Assembly: GCA_045599645.1 (NCBI GenBank)
Contig: JAZRWI010000015.1
Coordinates: 1 to 43,181 of the forward strand
Reading direction: 5' to 3'
DNA: 43,181 nt
DNA from: RUG334 sp045599645
Lineage (GTDB): Bacteria; Muiribacteriota; Ozemobacteria; Ozemobacterales; Ozemobacteraceae
Part shown: in pieces, positions 34,469 through 40,086 of the stretch
Position numbering within the stretch: the first letter of the stretch is position 1
How the letters are laid out: each line of letters starts with the position of its first letter
The notes under the pieces: model-generated
The model's input: the letters and a program-made list of their open reading frames with translations, nothing else
Told to the model about the DNA's origin: nothing
Database searches by the model: none
Program-made: the position numbers and the translations under genes

Positions 34469-34593
34469 CCGCGAAAGCGGTATTTCACGCTCGCGCAGCG
34501 AGTATTCACTCCGGCCTTGGGCCGGTTTTCACGCCAGCCATAGGCTGGTATTCACACCACCGGCACGGTGGTTTTCACGTCGGCAAAGCCGAC
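34469..34593. repeat. Hairpin array, copy 1 (six distinct GC-rich hairpins)
   Basis: Six hairpins at 21-23 base spacing: CCGCgaaaGCGG (34469), CTCGCgcaGCGAG (34490), CCGGCCttgGGCCGG (34511), CCAGCCataGGCTGG (34534), ACCACCGgcaCGGTGGT (34556) and GTCGGCaaaGCCGAC (34579). Every stem is different. The linkers between them are nearly constant: T-ATTTCAC, T-ATTCAC or T-TTTCAC. The stems are GC-rich in an AT-rich genome. The array lies between 35-bp copies A1 and A2. Confidence 0.9.
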
Positions 34594-34600
34594 TTTCTAG

Positions 34601-34635
34601 TTTTATGATGGTCTGTAATTGGTATATTAGCAAAC
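34601..34635 (+). repeat. 35-bp element, copy A2
   Basis: Closes the first hairpin cassette. It has CTGTAATTGG in place of CTGGAATTGG, a variant shared with copy A5 at the same place in the second cassette. Confidence 0.93.
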
Positions 34636-34717
34636 AAAATTTGGTCAACAATCCTATGCACCTCTCATACCAATTATTTAAAAATTTTCTGCACATTTGA
34701 TTTTTTGCAGAACTTTA

Positions 34718-34745
34718 TTGAAATTTCCCAATTTTCCATTATAAT
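34718..34745 (+). promoter_or_regulatory. Promoter of the AbiE operon
   Basis: TTGAAA (34718-34723), 16-base spacer and TATAAT (34740-34745), about 21 bases upstream of the abiEi ATG. Confidence 0.65.
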
Positions 34746-34766
34746 TATAAAAGAGATTACATAAAT

Positions 34767-35354
34767 ATGAATACTACTCCCATTCTAAACAATAACATAA
34801 AGTTCTACACTACAGCCGAACTGAAAAGCAGGTCGATATCATACTACAAACTCCAAAAGTTGGTTGCTGCTGGCAAACTATCCAAAATAAGCCCCAGTGT
34901 TTACGAAAATACTGAATATTCAGGGGAAGAATCCGACTTCGCCTTTGCTCCAATCTTTCTCCCAAATGGCGTTATCTGCCTTTTGAGTGCTGCAATTTAT
35001 TATAACCTCACAACATGCCGCCCAACAGAAATCAATATTGCAATAGAAAGATCCTGCAAACCATCCACTCTACCAGAATGGCCCCCAATCAGCATTGCTT
35101 ATTTCTCTAAAAAACGCTTTGAAACAGGTAAATCCTCGGCTTCTATTGGTAATCTGGAATTTGCCATTTATGATATAGAAAAAACTGTAATAGACATAAT
35201 CTACTACCGTAACAAAATCGGAATCGAAGAAACCAGGGAAATACTAAAAAATTACCTTTCACGTCCTGATCGTAACCTCAACACACTGTATCGTTATGCC
35301 GCTCAGCTTAACTGTGCCAAAATTCTCAACACATACCTGGAGGTTCTACTATGA
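34767..35354 (+). CDS. abiEi: AbiEi-family antitoxin (type IV toxin-antitoxin)
   Basis: 195 residues. The N-terminal winged helix (about 10-60) reads FYTTAELKSRSISYYKLQKL, then GKLSKISPSVYEN. The rest is the typical AbiEi C-terminal domain with EFAIYDIEKTVIDIIYYRNKIG. Such proteins repress their own promoter and counter the AbiEii toxin. The stop overlaps the abiEii start by 4 bases (ATGA). Codon use, with more C-ending codons than the chromosomal genes, suggests horizontal acquisition. It lies directly right of element A2. Confidence 0.85.
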   Translation: MNTTPILNNNIKFYTTAELKSRSISYYKLQKLVAAGKLSKISPSVYENTEYSGEESDFAFAPIFLPNGVICLLSAAIYYNLTTCRPTEINIAIERSCKPSTLPEWPPISIAYFSKKRFETGKSSASIGNLEFAIYDIEKTVIDIIYYRNKIGIEETREILKNYLSRPDRNLNTLYRYAAQLNCAKILNTYLEVLL

Positions 35355-36250
35355 TAACCCCAGCCTCAATAAAAGAAAAACTGAAAAACATTGCAACTAA
35401 ACACAACAAGACTCTTCAGGAACTTCTTATTTCCTACGCCCTAGAAAGAACCATTTACAGAATAGCAAACTCAAAATATCTGAATAATTTCACATTAAAA
35501 GGTGGCATCTTTCTTTATGCCTTCGAAAACGGCAATTTTTCACGTTCAACAACAGACATAGATTTTCTCGCACAAAATATCAGTAACCAGATTAGCGATA
35601 TGGAAAAAGTTTTCTCGACAATATTCTCCGCAAAAACCAATGACCCACTCCGCTACGATTTGAACACAATGGTCATAAAAAGCATTACTGAACAAAAGAA
35701 ATATCTTGGCATCAATGTATTTATATATGCTTTCCTCGATAAAACAAGAATTCCAGTTTCTATAGACATTGGTTTCAACGACATCATTCATCCGGAAAAA
35801 GTTCTCATTGATTTTCCGATCCTGCTGCCGAGTAGCGAAATTCCCACAATTTATGCCTATACTATCTACTCTTGCATCTCTGAAAAATTTGAAGCAATTG
35901 TCTCTCTTGGTTACACTAACAGTCGCTTCAAAGACTTCTATGATATCTATATTTATCTTTCTAAATTTGAATTTGACGGTAAAACTCTTCAGGAAGCTCT
36001 TAATGAAACCTTCACCCATCGAGGAACAACCTTTAATGATATCGTAGCATTCGAAACAGACTTTTCATCTGATCAAACACGCCAAACTCGTTGGAACAAC
36101 TTCGCCAAAAAGAAAAACATAGCAATTAAGTTTTCTCTCACTTCAGCAACCAATGCTATCAAACATTTCTTGAAACCAGTCATTCAAGCGATTAACAGCA
36201 ATTCAATCTTTTCCCTCCGCTGGTCCCCATCAACCCAATCCTGGTACTAA
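35351..36250 (+). CDS. abiEii: AbiEii-family nucleotidyltransferase toxin
   Basis: 299 residues. The DNA polymerase beta-type nucleotidyltransferase core is intact: FTLKGGIFLYAFE, then RSTTDIDFLA with both catalytic acidic residues, and SIDIGFNDII. EKFEAIVSLGYTNSRFKDFYDI is the conserved C-terminal helix. Family members transfer nucleotides to RNA such as tRNA 3' ends and block growth or phage replication. It forms a complete type IV toxin-antitoxin operon with abiEi by a 4-base overlap. Intact, unlike most neighbours. Confidence 0.87.
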   Translation: MITPASIKEKLKNIATKHNKTLQELLISYALERTIYRIANSKYLNNFTLKGGIFLYAFENGNFSRSTTDIDFLAQNISNQISDMEKVFSTIFSAKTNDPLRYDLNTMVIKSITEQKKYLGINVFIYAFLDKTRIPVSIDIGFNDIIHPEKVLIDFPILLPSSEIPTIYAYTIYSCISEKFEAIVSLGYTNSRFKDFYDIYIYLSKFEFDGKTLQEALNETFTHRGTTFNDIVAFETDFSSDQTRQTRWNNFAKKKNIAIKFSLTSATNAIKHFLKPVIQAINSNSIFSLRWSPSTQSWY

Positions 36251-36307
36251 TCTAATCCTGCCTTGAACAGAAAAATATCGGTTTGTCTCAAACCTATGCA
36301 AAGCACT

Positions 36308-36425
36308 TGACTGGTATCCGAGAACTTTCTCTCAGGAACTGAACCACTGCATTGTGTTCACCCAGTCCGACATAGCCCAGTTCATAGTGGCCCTCGTTAT
36401 CCAAGGCAATAAACTCAGGTCATTC
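36308..36425 (+). pseudogene. Gene remnant, unrecognised
   Basis: An open stretch reads DWYPRTFSQELNHCIVFTQ and then SDIAQFIVALVIQGNKLRS before degenerating. GLSQTYAKHLTG in another frame just upstream may be part of the same gene after a frameshift. No SD and no start. The base composition is GC-richer than the sequence on its right. I do not recognise the family. Confidence 0.35.
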
Positions 36426-36584
36426 TTCTTCTTTAAAAATTATCAGAAACATATTTTATACACATATTCATTATTATACTTATATTCATATATACCATTA
36501 TATTTATACATCAACTTATATAATACACATATACATACTTATCTGCATACATTTACACATTTTTATAATTTTTACATTTATACG
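36426..36584. other. Extremely AT-rich stretch
   Basis: Repeats of TTATAC, TATACA, TATTCATA and ACATATACATAC words run up to element A3. The composition is unlike anything else in the window and nothing coding is visible. Confidence 0.6.
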
Positions 36585-36618
36585 TTTTATAATGGTCTGG
36601 AATTGGTATATTGGAAAC
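36585..36618 (+). repeat. 35-bp element, copy A3
   Basis: TTTTATAATGGTCTGG plus AATTGGTATATTGGAAAC; one C is missing near the 3' end. It separates the AbiE side from the small phage-type genes. Confidence 0.93.
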
Positions 36619-36746
36619 TTTAAATAAGGAAAATCAAAAAAATGGGCTTATTGTCAAATCATCTGTCGCAAATTTATTGACTAAAATCAATTTTATAATT
36701 ATTTTAAAGAAAAATCTTGCAATTTTTATTCAGAGGTGATAAGGCA

Positions 36747-36959
36747 ATGTGTAAAAATATTTCAACTTATTTACTGCCAGAATTCTCTTTTAGCTTCGGT
36801 GCTGCAAGTTGTTTTGACCTTTTCGGTAATTTCTATACTCCTAATTATACTGATTCAGACGAAGACCCCGATACTATAGCGCAGCTTGCTGATATGATTG
36901 CGATTAAGCAGGATTTTGAAAAAGCTATGGAAATAGCTAAAGATGAAGCCAATTTTTAA
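36747..36959 (+). CDS. Small mobile-element protein, hypothetical
   Basis: 70 residues starting MCKNISTYLL, with SD AGAGGTGAT upstream; a longer in-frame start at 36717 has none. It has a hydrophobic FSFGAASCFDLFG segment, then NYTDSDEDPDTIAQLADMIA and an acidic helical end. The D-rich turn followed by ADMIAIKQDFEKAME resembles small proteins common in prophages and integrative elements. That similarity is from memory, so no function is given. DUF2335 follows 8 bases downstream. Confidence 0.55.
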   Translation: MCKNISTYLLPEFSFSFGAASCFDLFGNFYTPNYTDSDEDPDTIAQLADMIAIKQDFEKAMEIAKDEANF

Positions 36960-36967
36960 TCAGACCA

Positions 36968-37473
36968 ATGAGTAAAAAGAACAAAAAAGATGCAAAAGCC
37001 AATAACTACAAGCGGGAGCTTCAGCCGCAAAGTGCTCCTAAGTCTATTATTTCTCAGCTAAAAGCTTCTACTGTCTTTACAGGTCCTTTGCCGCCTCCAC
37101 AAATTTTGGCTCAGTATGAACAATTATCACCAGGTTTTGCAAACAGAGTTTTTGAATTTGCAGAAAAACAGCAGAAACATAGATTTGAACTAGAAGAGTA
37201 TGCTATCCCAGAATCAATTAAAATTAGTAAACTTGGGCAGATTTTTGCTTTTATCATAGCTTAATAGCCTTAGGGGTAATTATATATCTAGCCTCAAAAG
37301 GGATGGAATTTGCAACCGTAGCAATGGCTCTGGTTCTTGGTGGTGGAGTCATCACTACTTTCATTTCCGGAAAAACTAACCAGCAGAGTTCTATGTATAA
37401 AAAAGCCGAAGAGGTTATAAAAACAAAGAAAGCTTTAGAAGACAGTGCTAACCAAAAAGAACTGAAGAAGTAA
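36968..37473 (+). pseudogene. DUF2335 membrane protein, frameshifted
   Basis: The N-terminal part has the DUF2335 signature GPLPPPQILAQYEQLSPGFA and then AEKQQKHRFELEE. The frame stops at 37262 in the middle of the first membrane helix. It resumes one frame over with IALGVIIYLASKGMEFATV, a second helix and a Lys-rich tail ending at 37473. A one-base change near 37258-37266 would restore the protein. DUF2335 proteins are small two-helix membrane proteins frequent in phage and mobile elements. Confidence 0.7.
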
Positions 37474-37474
37474 A

Positions 37475-38079
37475 TCAGTTGCCTTTATTGGTTTCATTTA
37501 AAAACAGGCTCGTGAGTTTTAGGCAGATCAGCGCGAGTGATTCAGAGAGAATATTCATAAATGGTCTTGCTGGTATTTCTGGTGACTTTCTCATATGGCT
37601 CTGACCAATATGTTCATTTTCATTGGTTTTAATTTTCCTGGTTTGCCACTTTTGAGAATCTGCGATGCCATTACCTTTCTCTTTCAGATATGAGCCTTTA
37701 CAAACATTTCATAGCCACTCTTGGGTGAACCGAACTGATGAATGGCAACATATTCAATATTTATGCCGACTATTACTGATTTACCTTCGACACGGCTTGT
37801 GATAGACTGAACCACTCGCCCCGACTGGACAAGTAGTAAATAAGGGCCTCTGATACCCTGACTTTCATATATTTTCTCTGTGACATGGCTGTGTGGAGCC
37901 CATTTATTATCACCACCAACAGCAGAAAATGGAGTCTGATAACGGCCTCCTTCTGTGATGTTGCGTCTGACTTTATTAGCAGCATAAGCACCAAGCTTAG
38001 ACAGTATTTCAGCCGGTTTTTCAAACTTACGAAGAACGCCGTTAAACAGATCATCAACAGAAAATTTTTGAATTTTCAT
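37475..38079 (-). pseudogene. Phage virion morphogenesis protein (Mu gpG/tail-completion type), frameshifted
   Basis: Residues 1-131 read as this family: GAYAANKVRRNITEGGRYQT, later VVQSITSRVEGKSVIVGI and EYVAIHQFGSPKSG. A stop ends the frame at 37684. The diagnostic C-terminal SPEIPARPFMNIL appears in another frame downstream, running to 37477. A shift near 37690-37700 is needed to join them. In phages this protein completes tail or head-tail joining. It starts just left of element A4 and converges on the DUF2335 remnant. Confidence 0.7.
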
Positions 38080-38106
38080 CTATCATTTTTTTCTCCCATA
38101 TTTTTG

Positions 38107-38141
38107 TTTTATGATGGTCTGGAATTGGTATATTGGCAAAC
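38107..38141 (+). repeat. 35-bp element, copy A4
   Basis: Same sequence as copy A1, opening the second hairpin-array cassette. Confidence 0.95.
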
Positions 38142-38142
38142 A

Positions 38143-38338
38143 AAATCGGTAGTCGAAAGTCGAAAGCCAGACAATCTTTTATAGCAATAAATGATTATGG
38201 GTGACCTATACGCTTTTGGCTATTGGCTGTTAGCTGTTGGCTGAGAAAACAGCCGCTATTAGCTGTTGGGTATTGACTGCTAGCCGAGAAAGCAGACAGA
38301 TTACAGCTATCGGCTTTTTGCTGAGAAAAACGGCTAAA
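38143..38338. repeat. Cassette leader repeat and degenerate AGC/GGC words, copy 2
   Basis: Starts like 34345-34460 (GTAGTCGAAAGTCGAAAGCC) and then carries about 80 extra bases of words such as GCCGAGAAAGCAG, AGCTATCGGC and GGCTGAGAAAACAGCC. The growth or shrinkage between copies is confined to this degenerate part. Confidence 0.7.
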
Positions 38339-38345
38339 ATAAACG

Positions 38346-38471
38346 CCGCGAAAGCGGTATTTCACGCTCGCGCAGCGAGTATTCACTCCGGCCATTAGCC
38401 GGTTTTCACGCCAGCCATAGGGCTGGTATTCACACCACCGGCACGGTGGTTTTCACGTCGGCAAAGCCGAC
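38346..38471. repeat. Hairpin array, copy 2
   Basis: The same six stems in the same order as copy 1. Two hairpins differ only at the loop: CCGGCcattaGCCGG replaces CCGGCCttgGGCCGG, and CCAGCCatagGGCTGG has a 4-base loop in place of 3. The outer stem pairs and the TTTCAC linkers are unchanged. Confidence 0.9.
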
Positions 38472-38478
38472 TTTCTAG

Positions 38479-38513
38479 TTTTATGATGGTCTGTAATTGG
38501 TACAGTGGCAAAC
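38479..38513 (+). repeat. 35-bp element, copy A5
   Basis: Closes the second cassette. Shares CTGTAATTGG with A2 and additionally has TACAGTGGCAAAC. Confidence 0.92.
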
Positions 38514-38708
38514 ATAAAATTCATCGCGGAAACATTTAAAATAAAAAAAACTGATACTAACGTTAGCGAGAGTTCTTATTCTTCTGATATAAATCAGAGC
38601 GAGTACTCTGATGGTGCTAACGAAGCATCAGCTTCTATAAATAATTATACTGATAATTATGGAAAAGTCAACAGAAATATTGAAAACCATTCAAATGCCT
38701 TCAAATGA
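38505..38708 (+). CDS. Short ORF, probably a gene fragment
   Basis: 67 residues opening with a GTG inside element A5 and reading NIKFIAETFKIKKTD, then Ser/Asn/Tyr-rich sequence. No SD precedes it and the start lies in the repeat, so it is more likely the internal piece of a gene fused to A5 than a gene in its own right. It stops 21 bases before element A6. Confidence 0.3.
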   Translation: MANIKFIAETFKIKKTDTNVSESSYSSDINQSEYSDGANEASASINNYTDNYGKVNRNIENHSNAFK

Positions 38709-38729
38709 CAATAAAGAATATTCATTGAC

Positions 38730-38762
38730 TTTTATGATGGTCTGGAATTGATTTATTGGCAA
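38730..38762 (+). repeat. 35-bp element, copy A6
   Basis: TTTTATGATGGTCTGGAATTG followed by ATTTATTGGCAA; the 3' end is more diverged than in other copies. Confidence 0.85.
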
Positions 38763-38801
38763 TACAAACGACTGCATTTATATCGAGTAGAAATAATAAA
38801 T

Positions 38802-38882
38802 AGCCAGTCTGACGACAACCTCCTTGATTCAGACAACAAATATGTTGAAAACAATCAAGGCATTCAGACGAACAGACTGGCT
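38802..38882. other. Nested long inverted repeat
   Basis: Three coaxial stems: AGCCAGTCTG/CAGACTGGCT (38802-38811 and 38873-38882), CCTTGATT/AATCAAGG (38822-38829 and 38853-38860) and CAACA/TGTTG (38834-38838 and 38843-38847). Together they make an 81-base cruciform-capable structure with internal loops. It is not followed by a T-run, so it is not a terminator. Confidence 0.75.
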
Positions 38883-39079
38883 TAAGAAAGGTATCACATA
38901 AGCTCAATAATGGCAAGTCAAATTTAAACAATGACTACCCTACCTCGACGGTCAAAAATGCCGACGAAATGGATCAGCTCTACAGTGAACTAGTAAGAGC
39001 TGCCGATGGCGGAGACGAAGATGCGCGTGGCAGGGCCGAAAGAATGGCAGACAGGCAGCTCGACAGCCGCGGATATAAC
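38849..39079 (+). pseudogene. Fragment of a MuF-type polyvalent protein (pre-ART region)
   Basis: An open frame of 77 codons reads KVSHKLNNGKSNLNNDYPTS, then ADEMDQLYSELVRAADGGDE and ends RQLDSRGYN exactly at element A7. The acidic GDExA pattern followed by a terminal GYN is, from memory, the segment directly before the ADP-ribosyltransferase YHGT motif in phage polyvalent toxins. The rest of that domain is missing. A possible N-terminal piece (DSDNKYVENNQGIQTNRLA) lies in another frame upstream. Confidence 0.5.
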
Positions 39080-39114
39080 TTTTATAATGGTCTGGAATTA
39101 GTATATTGGCAAAC
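39080..39114 (+). repeat. 35-bp element, copy A7
   Basis: TTTTATAATGGTCTGG plus AATTAGTATATTGGCAAAC. It joins two oppositely oriented gene fragments, both broken at their ADP-ribosyltransferase motif. Confidence 0.95.
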
Positions 39115-39459
39115 CCATGGTGAACCACAAGAGATACACCGTTTTCGTCTACTACTTTGGAGCAGTTATTGACGGTATCTGCTATTTTTGATATATAAAG
39201 TATCAAAGCAGAAGAGGCTTTGTGAAGTTTTTTTACTTCACTCTGCAATTTATTACCTTCTGCTTTTTCTATTTTTAGTAATTCAATATTATAGATTTTT
39301 CTAGCATAATTTTTTGTTACTTTTACAGTAAATGTAACTAGGGAAGGTTCTTTATTTAATACTATTGGAGCAGAAAAATGTTCTATAGCTTCTAAGCTAT
39401 TTTCTTTTTATCATCTTTTCTTTCATTAGATTTTACTGAATTTTCAAATAATGTTTCTG
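39115..39459 (-). pseudogene. Fragment of a second polyvalent toxin gene, frameshifted
   Basis: On minus, from A8 toward A7: TETLFENSVKSNERKDDKKK, a frameshift near 39400-39410, then EAIEHFSAPIVLNKEPSLVT, KVTKNYARKIYNIELLKIEK and finally SKVVDENGVSLVVHHG ending at A7. The last segment parallels SSKVVDENGEPLVVHHGT of the large gene at 40087, so this is a decayed paralog. The residue after HHG is replaced by element sequence. Confidence 0.6.
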
Positions 39460-39494
39460 TTTTATAATGGTCTGGAATTGATATATTGGCAAAC
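39460..39494 (+). repeat. 35-bp element, copy A8
   Basis: TTTTATAATGGTCTGG plus AATTGATATATTGGCAAAC. Lies between the polyvalent fragment and the RHH/type I toxin block. Confidence 0.95.
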
Positions 39495-39533
39495 AAATTT
39501 GGGGCGTTTACTCACCGAATCGGAAACCTTGAT

Positions 39534-39719
39534 TTATTCCTTCTTATCCAGATAAGCCAATATTGCTTTGTTGATAATACTAGCCTGAGAATCATTATTT
39601 TTTTCACAGGCTTCTTTGAATTTTTTAGCAATTTCTTTAGGGACTCTGGCTCTGACCATGTCATAGTGTTCTGAATCATACTTTCTTATAGCTCTCCTGT
39701 TAGCGGCGGATACAGCCAT
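39534..39719 (-). CDS. Ribbon-helix-helix (Arc/CopG-type) DNA-binding protein
   Basis: 61 residues. A basic N-terminus (AVSAANRRAIRKYDSEHYD) precedes the beta strand VRARVPKEIAKK and two helices (FKEACEKNNDSQASIINKAI), the RHH fold. Such proteins are autorepressors of toxin-antitoxin, plasmid or phage operons. AAAGGAG 8 bases upstream fixes the ATG. It lies 91 bases downstream of the 18-residue peptide on the same strand, so the two could share a transcript. A dyad at the upstream minus promoter (39974-39998) is a candidate operator. Confidence 0.75.
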   Translation of the reverse strand: MAVSAANRRAIRKYDSEHYDMVRARVPKEIAKKFKEACEKNNDSQASIINKAILAYLDKKE

Positions 39720-39732
39720 TTTAGTTACTCCT

Positions 39733-39760
39733 TTGACTTTTTAAATTTTTATGTTATAAT
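39733..39760 (+). promoter_or_regulatory. Strong plus-strand promoter of the antisense RNA
   Basis: TTGACT (39733-39738), 16-base spacer and TATAAT (39755-39760). Predicted transcript start near 39767, running opposite to the toxin peptide. Confidence 0.75.
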
Positions 39761-39810
39761 TTATATAGAAGCAGGGCTTGAGGCTTGCGCCTCTCCCCCT
39801 GAGTCTTCGG

Positions 39811-39867
39811 TTAGAAGACTGGTGTTGCAATAAACAACAAAATTATTAATGTGACTAATAATTTCAT
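39811..39867 (-). CDS. 18-residue hydrophobic toxin peptide, Ibs-like
   Basis: The peptide is MKLLVTLIILLFIATPVF, preceded by GGGAGGCAATAAC, a strong SD. It closely resembles in length and pattern the Ibs toxins of E. coli (18-19 residues, MxK/R then a run of L, I and V, ending xSFxAY). Those insert in the inner membrane and depolarise the cell when Sib antisense RNA is lacking. The similarity is from memory and could reflect only hydrophobic composition. The opposite strand carries a promoter-terminator unit covering it completely. A downstream RHH gene follows on the same strand. Confidence 0.6.
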   Translation of the reverse strand: MKLLVTLIILLFIATPVF

Positions 39868-39890
39868 GTTATTGCCTCCCTTCTATTAAG

Positions 39891-39930
39891 AACCTCTTTG
39901 GGGGCGGCCACCCCCTTAGAGGTTTTTAAT
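39891..39930 (+). terminator. Terminator of the antisense RNA; 5'-UTR hairpin on the other strand
   Basis: AACCTCT, TT, GGGGG, loop CGGCCA, CCCCC, TT, AGAGGTT, then TTTTAAT. Twelve paired positions flank a symmetric internal TT/TT loop. On minus the same hairpin lies in the toxin mRNA leader about 24-57 bases before the ATG. Confidence 0.85.
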
Positions 39931-39972
39931 CTTTAGGAAGTTTTTGTTTTCAATGAGCTTTCTTATGTATCT

Positions 39973-40001
39973 ATATTACCATACCGAGCACGGTAATACA
40001 A
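39973..40001 (-). promoter_or_regulatory. Minus-strand promoter of the toxin peptide with overlapping dyad
   Basis: TTGTAT (39996-40001), 17-base spacer and TAATAT (39973-39978) on minus. A dyad TATTACC/GGTAATA (39974-39980 and 39992-39998) overlaps the -35, spacer and -10 and would suit an RHH repressor. The leader to the peptide ATG would be about 100 nt. Confidence 0.55.
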
Positions 40002-40013
40002 GCTTTATTTAAG

Positions 40014-40046
40014 TTTTATAATGGTCTGGAATGTATGTTGGCAAAC
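40014..40046 (+). repeat. 35-bp element, copy A9
   Basis: TTTTATAATGGTCTGGAATG followed by TATGTTGGCAAAC; two bases shorter than the consensus. It separates the toxin-antitoxin block from the polyvalent gene. Confidence 0.9.
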
Positions 40047-40086
40047 TCAAACAATGAAGTCTCAGAGGGCTGTTTTTGAGAGTTTC

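Larger units (their letters stand above)
39767..39930 (+). ncRNA. Antisense RNA antitoxin candidate (Sib-like)
   Basis: About 164 nt from the predicted start to the terminator T-run. It contains two short hairpins, GAGGCttgcGCCTC (39780-39793) and AGTCTTCggttaGAAGACT (39802-39820), then the full complement of the peptide ORF and its RBS, and ends at the terminator at 39891-39930. It covers the whole 18-codon ORF on the opposite strand, the arrangement of E. coli Sib RNAs over ibs. No plus-strand ORF with an SD lies in it. Confidence 0.6.

Noticed and set aside
34469..34593. CRISPR array
   Set aside because: The conserved unit is only about 7 bases and the variable parts are self-complementary hairpins, not spacers. 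No cas genes are present.
38195..38395. 66-codon minus ORF across the second hairpin array
   Set aside because: It reads through the repeat and hairpins, has no SD, and the matching array at 34.5 kb does not keep the same frame.
39081..39114. 35-bp element as a conserved coding peptide (YNGLELVYWQT on plus, or ANIPIPDHYK on minus)
   Set aside because: Copies differ by stops (CTGTAATT gives a stop) and by indels that break both frames, so there is no coding constraint.
39811..39930. Plasmid-style replication control (antisense RNA over a leader peptide)
   Set aside because: Architecture is partly similar, but no rep gene follows. The downstream gene is an RHH protein, and the peptide is far more hydrophobic than a leader peptide.
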